DNA of 46,723 nt, taken from the NCBI GenBank assembly GCA_014728085.1, contig WJMF01000173.1, positions 1 through 46,723 of the forward strand, written 5' to 3'. The position numbers and the translations under genes were made by a program. The notes under the pieces were generated by a model. That model was not told the DNA's origin, searched no databases, and was given only the letters and a program-made list of their open reading frames with translations. Position 1 is the first letter of the stretch; the number at the start of each line of letters is the position of its first letter. This document shows, piece by piece, positions 7,916-21,700 of the stretch. This stretch comes from Candidatus Zhuqueibacterota bacterium (GTDB taxonomy: Bacteria; Zhuqueibacterota; Zhuqueibacteria; Residuimicrobiales; Oceaniaggregativiventaceae).

Positions 7916-9020
7916 AAACGCGGTCGGCTGTGCCCTGCACCAACGCTTCACCCTTGTCAAGAGCCTCTTCAAGGCTCATCGGCCGTGAGCAAATACTAAA
8001 TGCCGAGAGCAGTCCGGTTTTATACAGATCATCGATATCATCCGCAACGCTTCCCGCCAGGGCGATGACCGGTATATTTAAGGGATTTGCATGTTGCAAA
8101 ACGCCGCTAATGGTCTTGCCATGCAGAGTCTGACGATCTATTGCGCCTTCACCGGTAACGATTACATCCGCATTCCTGATCCGTTCGCCAAAGTGACAGG
8201 CGTCAAGGACAATATCGATCCCGGGACAAAGATTTGCCTGCAAAAAAGCCATCAAGCCGGCACCCAGCCCGCCGGCTGCACCGGCTCCCGGTATGTTTCG
8301 CACCTCTTTACCGCTCTTCCTCTCAATAATATCAATAATATGGGCCATCTTTTTTTCCAGCAGGGAAAGCTGGTCGGTTGTCGCTCCTTTTTGAGAAGAA
8401 TAAACAAAAACAGCACCATCAGGACCGAGCAATGGATTGCTGACATCGCACGCCACCACCACGTTGGGTGTCTCCAGACATTGATGAGTATCTATATCCT
8501 TTACAGATCCCATGCGTTCCCCGGTCATAAATTCATCGATTTCGCTGTCATCATGGCCGATAAAACGAACACCCAGAGCCTGAGCCATTCCGGTTCCGCA
8601 GTCCGTGGTTGCCGACCCGCCGATACCGATAATGATCTTGTCGACTTTTTTTTCCACTGCATGCCGGATCAGCTGGCCCGTTCCGAATGTAGTGGTCTTG
8701 AGAGGATTTCGCTGATCAGCCGGTACCAGCGGCAATCCCGATGCAGAGGCCATTTCAATGACCGCTGTATTTTCATTTCCCAGAATTCCATATTGAGCGG
8801 TTACCTCATCACCAAGAGGACCGTTCACTCTGCATTCAATTGTCTTTCCATTCGTAGCGGTTACAAGCGCCTGAACGGTTCCTTCTCCGCCGTCGGCCAG
8901 CGGTATAGAGTCTATGAGCGCCTCCGGCAACACGGCTTTTGCGGCACGTTCCATTGCCGCACAAGCCTGTTCTGCAGTCATGCTGCCCTTAAAAGCATCC
9001 GGGGCCAATATTATTTTCAT
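7887..9020 (-). CDS. Glycerate kinase
   Basis: A 377-residue enzyme that phosphorylates D-glycerate with ATP and feeds it into glycolysis. It starts MKIILAPDAFKGS, the classic opening of the GarK/GlxK family, and contains the GGSATTDCGTGMAQALG loop and GEGAIDRQTLHGKT. The ATG at 9020 is preferred because GAAGGGAAG lies upstream and the family N-terminus begins there; a 16-codon upstream extension has no support. The 3' end overlaps dgkA tail to tail. It is divergent from the SLC13-type transporter (157-base gap), so that transporter may supply glycerate or a related acid, but this is only suggested by position. Confidence 0.9.
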   Translation of the reverse strand: MKIILAPDAFKGSMTAEQACAAMERAAKAVLPEALIDSIPLADGGEGTVQALVTATNGKTIECRVNGPLGDEVTAQYGILGNENTAVIEMASASGLPLVPADQRNPLKTTTFGTGQLIRHAVEKKVDKIIIGIGGSATTDCGTGMAQALGVRFIGHDDSEIDEFMTGERMGSVKDIDTHQCLETPNVVVACDVSNPLLGPDGAVFVYSSQKGATTDQLSLLEKKMAHIIDIIERKSGKEVRNIPGAGAAGGLGAGLMAFLQANLCPGIDIVLDACHFGERIRNADVIVTGEGAIDRQTLHGKTISGVLQHANPLNIPVIALAGSVADDIDDLYKTGLLSAFSICSRPMSLEEALDKGEALVQGTADRVFRLLNRVKK

Positions 9021-9177
9021 CTCTTTCTTCCCTTCAATTGAGACAATCACAGCATTCAAAATTGTCAAACGTTTGATATTAATATTTTTGTTGCTTTACT
9101 AGCCGAAAAATAATACCTTAAAACTTATAAATCAACTGCTTTACCGGTCTTTTTGAACAAATTATATCAGTCGTTTT

Positions 9178-10968
9178 ATGGGTTTTGAAGCTTGGATCGT
9201 TGTTTTACTGGTCATTGCCATAATAACCATTCTGGCCACCACGAAATATTCCCCTGATCTTATCTTTCTCGCGGCCCTTGGTTTTCTTTTGGTGAGCGGT
9301 ATTCTGTCGCCTGCGGATGCCCTTGCAGGATTGACGAACCAGGGGGTGGTTACCGTGGGGATACTCTATATTGTGGCAGCAGCACTTCGGGATTCAGGCG
9401 GTATGCAGTTGTTTACCCCCCAGTTGTTGGGCAAACCCAAAAACCGCTGGCTCGCCCAGATCAGAATTATGCTGCCGGTGACCGCCTTGAGCGGTTTCCT
9501 AAACAATACCCCTGTGGTTGCCATGTTTATTCCGGCTATTTCAGATTGGGCAAAAAAACACAATATAGCCGTTTCAAAATATATGATTCCGCTCAGCTAT
9601 GCAGCAATTTTTGGCGGCATCATTACACTCATCGGAACCAGCACCAACCTTATCGTAAATGGTATGCTGATTCAGTATGCAAAACAGCACAACCTCGAAT
9701 CCCTGATGGGTGGTTTGAATATGTTTACCATTGCCAAAATCGGAATACCCTGTGCCGTGCTTGGCATTATTTATATTCTTTTTTTCAGCCATTGGCTTTT
9801 ACCTGAACACGGCTCGGTCTTGAGTCAGTTGCACGATCCCCGTGAATATACCGTAGAGATGATCGTGGAACCCAAATCCCCGCTGGTGGGCCAGTCTATT
9901 GAAAAAATGGGTCTGCGGCAGCTACGGGGTATGTATCTCATGGAAATCGAAAGAGGGGGAGAACTCATCATAGCCGTCTCTCCGCAGGAAAAATTGCAAG
10001 CCAACGATCGTCTTGTTTTTGTCGGGATTGTGGACTCGATCGTTGATCTGCAAAAAATGCGCGGACTCGTACCGGCAACCAATCAGGTTTTTAAATTGCA
10101 GGGACCCCGGGCCAAGCGCTGCTTAATCGAAGCAGTGGTTTCAAATTCCTTTCCCTCAATCGGGAAAACCATTCGCGAAAGTCACTTTCGCACCATATAC
10201 AATGCCGTGGTCATTGCAGTTGCCAGAAATGGACAACGCATTCGAAAAAAAATCGGCGATATTATATTACAACCGGGAGATACATTGTTACTGGAAGCGT
10301 TGCCGTCGTTTATCGATCAGCAACAAAATTCCAAGAATTTCTTTTTGGTGAGCAAAATTGAAAATTCTGCCCCGATTCGATTTGAAAAAGCATGGACCGC
10401 TATTCTTATTCTATTCGTAATGGTAATACTGGCAGGAAGCGGAATCCTGAGCATGCTCAAAGCAGCAACCCTGGCAGCGGGGCTCGCCGTATTAACCGGC
10501 TGTGTCAGCTGGTCGAATGCAAAACGCAGTATTGACTGGCAGGTTCTGCTGGTTATTGTCGCCGCTTTTGGAATCGGTAAGGCTCTGGAAACCACCGGTG
10601 CCTCTTACACCATCGCTCAGTACCTTATCAGCCTGGCCGGCGATAATCCGATTCTCGTCCTCATCGTTGTCTATGGCATAACCTCGCTTTTTACAGAATT
10701 GATTACCAATAACGCCGCTGCTGTTTTGGTGTTTCCGATCGCCATGGCATCTGCGGTAAATATGGGCGTAAATCCAATGCCATTCATCATTGCCATCATG
10801 ATCGGAGCTTCAGCGAGCTTTGCCACACCCATCGGGTACCAAACCAACCTGATGGTATTTGGACCAGGGGGGTATCGTTTTTCAGATTATTTTCGCATCG
10901 GATTACCGCTTAATCTGCTATTCTACATCATAACCGTGACCTTTGTACCTCTATTCTGGCATTTTTAA
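9178..10968 (+). CDS. SLC13/DASS-type anion symporter with two TrkA-C domains
   Basis: A 596-residue inner-membrane protein. The two transport halves carry the repeated SNT-type motifs: LNNTPVVAMFIP (from residue 108) with GTSTNLIVNG in the first half, and ELITNNAAAVLVFPIA with ATPIGYQTNLMVFGPGGY in the second. Between them, residues ~220-385 hold two soluble TrkA-C (RCK_C) domains, each with a PLVGQSI- or PSIGKTI-like opening; these bind regulatory ligands. This architecture is known for sulfate or dicarboxylate permeases. The ribosome site before ATG 9178 is weak. Divergence from the glycerate kinase suggests a carboxylate substrate, but sulfate is equally possible. Confidence 0.85.
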   Translation: MGFEAWIVVLLVIAIITILATTKYSPDLIFLAALGFLLVSGILSPADALAGLTNQGVVTVGILYIVAAALRDSGGMQLFTPQLLGKPKNRWLAQIRIMLPVTALSGFLNNTPVVAMFIPAISDWAKKHNIAVSKYMIPLSYAAIFGGIITLIGTSTNLIVNGMLIQYAKQHNLESLMGGLNMFTIAKIGIPCAVLGIIYILFFSHWLLPEHGSVLSQLHDPREYTVEMIVEPKSPLVGQSIEKMGLRQLRGMYLMEIERGGELIIAVSPQEKLQANDRLVFVGIVDSIVDLQKMRGLVPATNQVFKLQGPRAKRCLIEAVVSNSFPSIGKTIRESHFRTIYNAVVIAVARNGQRIRKKIGDIILQPGDTLLLEALPSFIDQQQNSKNFFLVSKIENSAPIRFEKAWTAILILFVMVILAGSGILSMLKAATLAAGLAVLTGCVSWSNAKRSIDWQVLLVIVAAFGIGKALETTGASYTIAQYLISLAGDNPILVLIVVYGITSLFTELITNNAAAVLVFPIAMASAVNMGVNPMPFIIAIMIGASASFATPIGYQTNLMVFGPGGYRFSDYFRIGLPLNLLFYIITVTFVPLFWHF

Positions 10969-11101
10969 ATTTGACAGCAGATGATTTTTATACCGGCATC
11001 CCGGCTGTGCAGATTGCGAATATTTTAGCGAACAGGCTAATATAACCATTGATAGTGCAGACTTGAATAATCTGATTTTTCAGAAAAAATTTATACAATA
11101 A

Positions 11102-14962
<3,861 letters not shown>

Positions 14963-14972
14963 GGAGGCTGCG

Positions 14973-15176
14973 ATGGATTGTAAACAGGAAAGGAATTTAA
15001 CAAACTGTAACTGTAGTTACGAACCCTGTTCACGAAAAGGAATCTGTTGTGAGTGTATACAATATCATCTGCGGGCTCGTGAACTGCCCGCCTGTTGTTT
15101 CCCGGACGATACAGAGCGCACCTTTAACCGGTCTTTTGAAAAATTTTCGGAATTGGTTAACAATGGTTCGATTTAA
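14973..15176 (+). CDS. DUF6485-type Cys-rich small protein
   Basis: A 67-residue protein with nine cysteines, including [13 protein letters not shown] and ACC clusters, followed by [16 protein letters not shown]. The pattern fits the DUF6485 family, whose function is unknown; the Cys spacing suggests a metal-binding or Fe-S module. The start is ATG 14973, with AAGGAGG 6 bases upstream, and not the earlier in-frame ATG at 14955 inside the end of the GH2 gene. The gap to the GH2 stop is 10 bases, so the two share a transcript. No functional link to the galactosidase is obvious. Confidence 0.75.
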   Translation: MDCKQERNLTNCNCSYEPCSRKGICCECIQYHLRARELPACCFPDDTERTFNRSFEKFSELVNNGSI

Positions 15177-15205
15177 TTGTACGAAAGCATCAGGGGCGAT
15201 ACCGG

Positions 15206-15571
15206 TCAGCAAGTCACGTGAAAAAGCCCTGCAATCGTCCCTTCCTCTCTTTCATTCCATTCCCGGATGGCATCCGGTGTTTTTAAAATATGGACGGTAC
15301 AATCTTTTTTGTCGAAATACGCTGTTGCTTCATCGGATAATGTAACCAGACCCACCTGACCGGAACCGATGATAAGATGTGTGGTTCCTTTTTCATAGAT
15401 GTGTTTGGCTTCTTCCCGGGAAATTTTATGGGAAGATCCGTATTTCTTTTTGGATAATTTTTTCTTTCGTTTATGCACAGAGCCATCAGACCGGATCAGG
15501 ACATCGTGGTCATATTTTGTACCATCGATGATAATAGACCCGAATGTCGTATCATTGATTTGGGGTTTCAT
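15206..15571 (-). CDS. Mth938-like domain (DUF498) protein
   Basis: A 121-residue protein containing FGSIIIDGTKYDHDVLI near the start, and the central LIIGSGQVGLVTLSDEA loop followed by WNEREEGTIAGLFHVTC. These mark the Mth938/NDUFAF3-like fold (PF04430). Its molecular role in bacteria is not known; a eukaryotic relative assists complex I assembly. GGGAG lies 10 bases before ATG 15571. The gene sits directly downstream (minus strand) of a promoter, a candidate structured RNA and a strong terminator hairpin, so it may be controlled by readthrough of that hairpin. It is convergent with the DUF6485 gene. Confidence 0.75.
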   Translation of the reverse strand: MKPQINDTTFGSIIIDGTKYDHDVLIRSDGSVHKRKKKLSKKKYGSSHKISREEAKHIYEKGTTHLIIGSGQVGLVTLSDEATAYFDKKDCTVHILKTPDAIREWNEREEGTIAGLFHVTC

Positions 15572-15595
15572 ACAACATCAACTCCCGGTTAATCC

Positions 15596-15632
15596 AAAAT
15601 AAAAAGGCACAAAGGTTTGCCTTTGTGCCTTT
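15596..15632 (-). terminator. Intrinsic terminator
   Basis: A perfect 13-bp stem (15603-15615 paired with 15620-15632) around a 4-base loop. In the minus-strand direction it is followed by a T-rich tract (TTTTATTTT) at 15604-15596. It can end both the giant gene upstream and the candidate small RNA. On the plus strand the hairpin is followed by CCCCTC, so it should not terminate plus-strand transcripts. Confidence 0.85.
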
Positions 15633-15679
15633 CCCCTCAATACTGATGTCCCCCGAGTGCCTGATTGTTCAGGTCCCCA
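15596..15679 (-). ncRNA. Candidate ~84-nt small RNA or attenuated leader
   Basis: On the minus strand a near-ideal sigma-70 promoter (15686-15714) predicts a start near 15679, and a strong intrinsic terminator ends the transcript near 15596. The predicted RNA has a 5' hairpin CCUGA-ACAA-UCAGG, a G-rich single-stranded stretch with three GGA motifs (GGGGA, GGGGGA and GGGGAA), then the terminator. The GGCAC of the terminator 5' arm also occurs just after the first hairpin, allowing an alternative pairing with the 3' arm. It could be a free small RNA (GGA motifs recall CsrA targets) or a leader that attenuates the Mth938 gene starting 25 bases further on. I recognise no known riboswitch family in it. 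Confidence 0.5.
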
Positions 15680-15685
15680 TTACTA

Positions 15686-15714
15686 TATATATTATTTTTC
15701 ATCCAGATTGTCAA
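15686..15714 (-). promoter_or_regulatory. Sigma-70-type promoter
   Basis: On the minus strand: a perfect -35 TTGACA (15709-15714), a 17-base spacer and a -10 TATATA (15686-15691). It lies just after the giant gene's stop codon and points at the candidate RNA and the Mth938 gene. It is one of the best-matching sigma-70 promoters visible in the window. Confidence 0.65.
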
Positions 15715-15737
15715 GCACAATTCTTGATTTTTGATCA

Positions 15738-18700
15738 TTATTTCAGCAGCGTTAATTTTCTCACCGTTCTTTGCGTTTCACTGTCAGACCTGAAAAAAGC
15801 GCGTAACAAATAGACACCGCTGCCACAGGGTTGTCCCATATCATCACTTCCATCCCAGGAGAGCCTGTACAGTCCCGCGGGTTTTCGGCCATTGATAAGA
15901 CGCTTTACTTCCTGGCCCATAAAATTATAAATCGCGATGGTTACCCTGCCCTCTTCCGGAATGGCGATATCCACATTTGTCCGGTTATTAAAAGGATTGG
16001 GATAATTGGGGTAAACATGAAAAGATTCCGGCAAGGTGATGTCTTTCGATTCGGATGCAACGGGGATATTCTTTTTCGGCAGGGAACTGCCTTCGACCAG
16101 GCGCAAATAGTCAAAATAGGCAACCAGAGAGACGTCCGGATACCAGGTATTGCCGATAAGACCGATCGCTGTCGGCGTCTGGGTTACCGTCAGCGTGACG
16201 GCGTTCGACCAACTGCTCTCGGAAACGGCTTTATATTCAAAATAATAGGCGCTGTTTACCTTGCGTATACGCAGTTGAACAATGTTTCCGCCATAATAAT
16301 AGAGAGAGGCAAATTGACCCTCTCCCGTGCGAAAGAGTTTGATGACATTGGTATCATAATTGTATCCGAAATAGAATATATCGGTTTCTGAAAAATAGAC
16401 TTCAAGACCGATAATAAATTTATTTCCGGTATAGGCATCGAGTTCGAGTTGGGTCTCTGCTTCCCAATTGTCAAAAGTGAGCTCCCGGCGCAGCTGGGGA
16501 GCATCGTCCTTGCCGGTCCAGTGGTGATAGGTCTCGCCCGACGGCACATCCAGTTTTAAAAATCCGGGACGATCATTAAGATCAAAAGTGGGACCGGCTT
16601 TTGGAATATCGACAACATAATTATCAAGGCTGGTATCAAACTCCTCATCGATCTGTGACTCGGGACGGACCCTGAGCGTAAAAGAGGCGGTATCCTCGTC
16701 TGCTGTGGCCTGTGAATCGGTGGTCTTGAAGGTTACAACAACCGTATCCGCCGCCGAAGGCGTGCCACTGATGACACCGGTTGCGGCATCGAGCGACAAA
16801 CCGGCAGGTAAGCTTCCGTTCTCTACAGACCAACTATAGGGTACAACGCCCCCCTCTGCTTCCAGTTGAGCTGAATAGATATCGTTCAGCCGCGCAGAGG
16901 GAAGAGAGACGGTTGTAATTTGAACAGGTTCGATACCGGCGATAACCAGCTCAAAGGTATGGCTGGTACTGTCAAATGGCGCCTGGCTGTCCTTAACACC
17001 AATGGTAAACTGAAACGTACCGCTTTCACTCGGCGTGCCACTGATCCTGGCCAGAAGGGGATCAAACGATATACCTGTCGGCAGTGAACCGCTTTGCATG
17101 TTCCATTCATAGGGCGCAACACCATCGTGTGCATGCAAATCCTGTTCATACAGATTCCCCCGAGTTCCGGAGGGCAAAAAGGCAGTGGAAATTTTCAGCG
17201 GATAGGGATTATCCGGCTGCATTTGAAAAAGTTGATCGCCCTGTACATTGGAATAGGTCACAACATCTCCGTTGCTCAGCACAACCTTGATGTCGCAGTG
17301 CGTATGTGCACCCAGGCCGAAGTGAAGCGGGGTCTGATTCTGGCTCAGATAACCATAATTCGAAACCACCTGTTGATACCCCAAACGATAATTATCGTCA
17401 TTGAGATGACCGGCAACATAGAGGGTTACTTTGGCACCATAACCGCCATAGTTATTGTCCGATCCAATACAGAGTATATCGATATAGTGATTCGAGGTCT
17501 GCAAATCATTTTGAATCAGAAAATTTTGTCCATCTTTGCAGGCCACATAGTAATCAATATCACCATCGTTATCGATGTCGCCATAGCCGCCGCCGCGGGC
17601 ATCAACCGCACTAACTTCCAGAGCAGGGTAATTGCCCGGTACTAAGCCACTGGCTCCGTCGTTGAGGTAAAGTTTTGGCGTGGCGCCGGGTTCCTTTTCA
17701 TCGTTTTTGATGAGATACATGTCCGGGTCGGTATCGTTATCGACATCTCCAAAAAGGACGGTATAACCACTTACCGGGATGTTGAAATCAGCAGACATAT
17801 CTACAAAGGTTCCGTCACCGGCATTCCTGAAAACCCCCAGAAGAGGGACAGGCCCGCCTGAGAGGGCAAAATTGACCGCGAAAAGATCCAGATCACCATC
17901 GTTGTCAAAATCGGTAAAGGTGGCGCCATTGGTACGGCCACCAACCGCCACACCACGAGGCCCCGCCTGCTCTGTAAAATTACCCGTACCGTCATTGACA
18001 AAAAGCCAGTTGGGCGCATTATGAATTGATTCCTGTCTTCTGCTCACATAGACATCGATATCACCATCATTATCAAAATCAACAGCTGTAACCCCCTGTT
18101 GGCCGAATACATCCGGATTTTCATCAGGACCCTGCAAACCGCGATCCTCACGGGTAAATTGCCCCGCTCCGTTGTTGATATAAAGCTCATTGGGATCACC
18201 CCAGTTAACCGCGTAAATATCCAGGTCGCCGTCGTTTTCGATATCAAAAGCCACAGCACCACGCGTGCCGTTGTTTTCTGTCGAAATACCGGCCCAGTCC
18301 GTGATATCGGTAAAGGTACCATTGCCCTCGTTTTGATACAACCGGTTCCTGCCCTCCGGACTGGAGGCATTGAGCGGCATGTTGGCAAAAAAGAGATCGA
18401 GGTCTCCATCGCCATCAAAGTCGGCGTTGACAATGGCATGCGAAAGGCCGGCATCGCTCGTCCCCCGTAAAGCAGCCTGATCATCAAACAGATTGCTGCC
18501 ATTATTGATATATAAATGATCCGGAATACTCAGATCACGGACGGCATTGCTGACGAGCAAGTCCATTCGGCCATTCTTGTCCACATCCGCAAAAGAAACG
18601 CCATGGCCGTAACCATTGGCGGAATATCCGCTCGTTCCTGATGACTGGGTAATATCGGTAAAGGACAACTGATGCGCAGCCCCTTCGGTTTCAAACCACT

Positions 18701-21700
18701 GGTCTGCTGACTGGGATTGATTGTCTTTAGCATCCTTGACGAGTATTCTCAGATGATAGACAGATTGTGCCTGCAAACTGCCGAGATCAACCCGGAAAGC
18801 ATTCTGAAAAACGGTGGAAAGCGGTGTCAAATTACCATAGCTCGTATCTGTCCCCCATTCCACCTGGCCGATAGATGGCTCATCCGTATTCCAGGTCACC
18901 GTAGCGCTGTTCTGGGTGATATTGATAATACGAATATTGCTGATGGACGGCGGCGTCGTATCACCGGGATCTATAACACGACCAAAATGAAGCACAGTAT
19001 CATTCTGATAGGGAGAGGTCAGGTTATACACATTTCCGCCGTAGACATGTCCCATATCCGTGCTGTTTCCGGTTTTGGGATCATACCAGGAAGCGAGAAA
19101 GACCTGTGTGGCGGATGACATATCCACTTGAACACTACCGCCGTTCTGGAGGTAGATAACATATTCTGAATCCGGATTGGCCAAACAGTAATTCCCCTCC
19201 GATACCCATTCATTATGCGGCTCCATGCTGTAATACCGGACTCCGTTCATAAAATCGGACAGGTAGGTCATATATTGTGCACCCGGACTGTTAAGCTCAT
19301 CGAGCTTGATGATGAGCTCCTTGCCCGTGTAGGTATATTTATTGCCATAGGTAAAATAACCGCCACCGAGTACAATAGCCCAGGCCCGTTTACGCACCTC
19401 GTCCGCGGTTAGATTATTATAAGCATAATAAGGAGAGCTGGGGTCTGTCGGTCCTTCATAGCCGAACTCATCATTGGCGACCAGAATATTATAGCTTCTG
19501 TCATCTATAATTTTTGCATTGACAGAATCGGGTATCAGTCGAATTTGCTGCATGATATAATCCAGCCAGCCTGAAAACTCTGCATAATGAGCAGAGTTTG
19601 ATTCGTCACCGCTTGGATGAATGGAAATGGGATGATCGTAGGGATCATACTGTTCAACCACATCGCCATGATAGCTGTATTCAGAAGGCACGCTTTCTTC
19701 GGTATATTCACCCGAAACGATCCACTGAACATTATAGGCGGAATATCGGGAAATGCAATAGCGCACAAATCGTTCAAACTGATCCTGCGTATAATCGATA
19801 AATGTTTGCGCCCAGGTAAATACAATACCCGGCATAATGCCCTTTGACAGCATATACTGCACGCGTTTATCCACATATTGAAAGAAGGACGGCTGCAAAC
19901 GATCCCGATCTTCATCATTGAGCCATAAATAACCGCCTTCGTTCAAGGTCGGATCTTCAATATGATCAATGCTGCCATAGAGAGAATTAAATCCCTGAGA
20001 TGCCCGTGCATCAACAAAGGGAATGAATAGACTGTCATAATCCGCATTTTTACTTCTGTACATACGCCACGACGTATCTCCCATGCGGAAAAAAGGCGTA
20101 CCGTCGTCATAAAAATAGTGGTATCCGTTCACTTTGACAAAGCCATGGCTGGAAGAAGAGATACAGTTCAACATCCCGGTCTGTCCGTCCAGCAACGGAT
20201 CGTTTGATTGAACGCTGTAATACCAGGAACCGACAGCGGTGGGTGCAAAACGCACTTTAAACAAATTATCGCCCACCCAAAATCCTTCAAGAGTAATGGT
20301 TTTGCTGTCGGGGCCGTTAAAGGTCACTGTTAAGGTCACATCTGTATACGGATTGGTATGATTTCCGCCAATAAAAGGTAGATCCTGTGCCTGATAGAGT
20401 TCGATATCTCCGATACTTTCCTCGGGCAGAGCATTGATGTACATATAACGCGTTTGCGAATCAGTGCCCCCGCCACCGGTGGCGGTAAGCGTGACGGTAT
20501 ATTCGCCCGGTGTCAGATAGGCATGATAGGGCTCCTTTTCATTCGAATGCGCTGAACCATCGCCGAAATCCCACTCCCATTGATCTACCGAGCCGGTGGT
20601 ATGATTGAAAAAACGCACCGCAAAAGGTACGGCTGCTTCGGTGGGATCAGCGGTAAAATCCGCAACAGGCGGAGGCGGTGGTACTTCTGCCGTGATATAA
20701 TCCTCCCGAATTTTATGATCGGTTTCTCCTTCACCGGTGACGGTAAGCTGTACCGTATAGATGCCGGCCTCGCTAAAAATATGCTGGGGATTTTGTGCCG
20801 TGGAAGGTGAGGAGCCATCACCGAAATCCCATTGCCAGGAATCGACATTACCGGCGGAAGAGTCATAAAATTGTACGGTCAATGGTATGTACCCCCGAGT
20901 GGTGTCTGCGATAAAATCAGCATAAATGGACTGGGAGTCTTGGTTCAGGCGCAAATAATCAAATTTGGCAGTTAGGGCATTCCCGCTGGAAGCAGTTTTG
21001 GCGATCAGCCCAATGGCAATCGGGGTTAGTGTGTTGCTGTCACTGGTTAAATTTATCCACGTTGAGGCTCCCTCCTGCCGGTAATCAAAATAACAGGTAT
21101 TGCCGATTTTTCGAATGCGCAATTCAACGCTGCTGCCACCGCCATAACTTTCCAGGGTGCCAAGCTCTCCGGTTGTCGACCGGGAGGCACTGAGGGTGGT
21201 AACTTGATCCGTAAATCCCCATGTATAGAGATCATCATAGTTATAGTAGACCAAAAGCCCCACCTTGCAGGAGTTGCCTTCAGTAAAGGACAGATCAAGC
21301 CTGGTTTCAACCTGCCAATCTTCTGCCTCGATTGTACGCCTCAATTGCGGTGCGTCATCAACGGTTTCCCAGTGATTATATCCCGCATCTCCCGGGACAT
21401 CAAGCTGTAGATAACCATCCCATTTGTCGGATCCGAATGAAAATGTAGGACCGGATTTGGGAATATCCACGATATACCCGTTCAGGCTTGAATGAACGAA
21501 TTCTTCATCAAGATAGGGTGCGCCGTATATCTGCAGGGAAAGGGCTTGTTGATCAAATGAGCCCAAAGAATCTTCCAGCTGAACGGTAAAGGCGAATGTG
21601 CCCGAATCCGACGGTGTTCCCGAAATGACACCGCTCAGGCTGTCTACCGCCAATCCCGACGGCAGCGAACCGGAGGTAATAAACCATTTGTATGGTGGAA

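Noticed and set aside
8091-9041. A 316-codon plus-strand frame opposite glycerate kinase
   Set aside because: It is antisense to a gene with clear family motifs, has no ribosome site and no recognisable similarity; it is a shadow frame.
15596-15632. GEMM (cyclic di-GMP) riboswitch suggested by GGCACAAAGGCAAACC
   Set aside because: That string is just the 5' arm and loop of the terminator hairpin; the rest of the GEMM fold is absent.
17094-17645. A 183-codon plus-strand frame inside the giant gene
   Set aside because: It mirrors the FG-GAP/UnbV coding sequence in antisense; repeated Asp/Gly codons create long open shadows.
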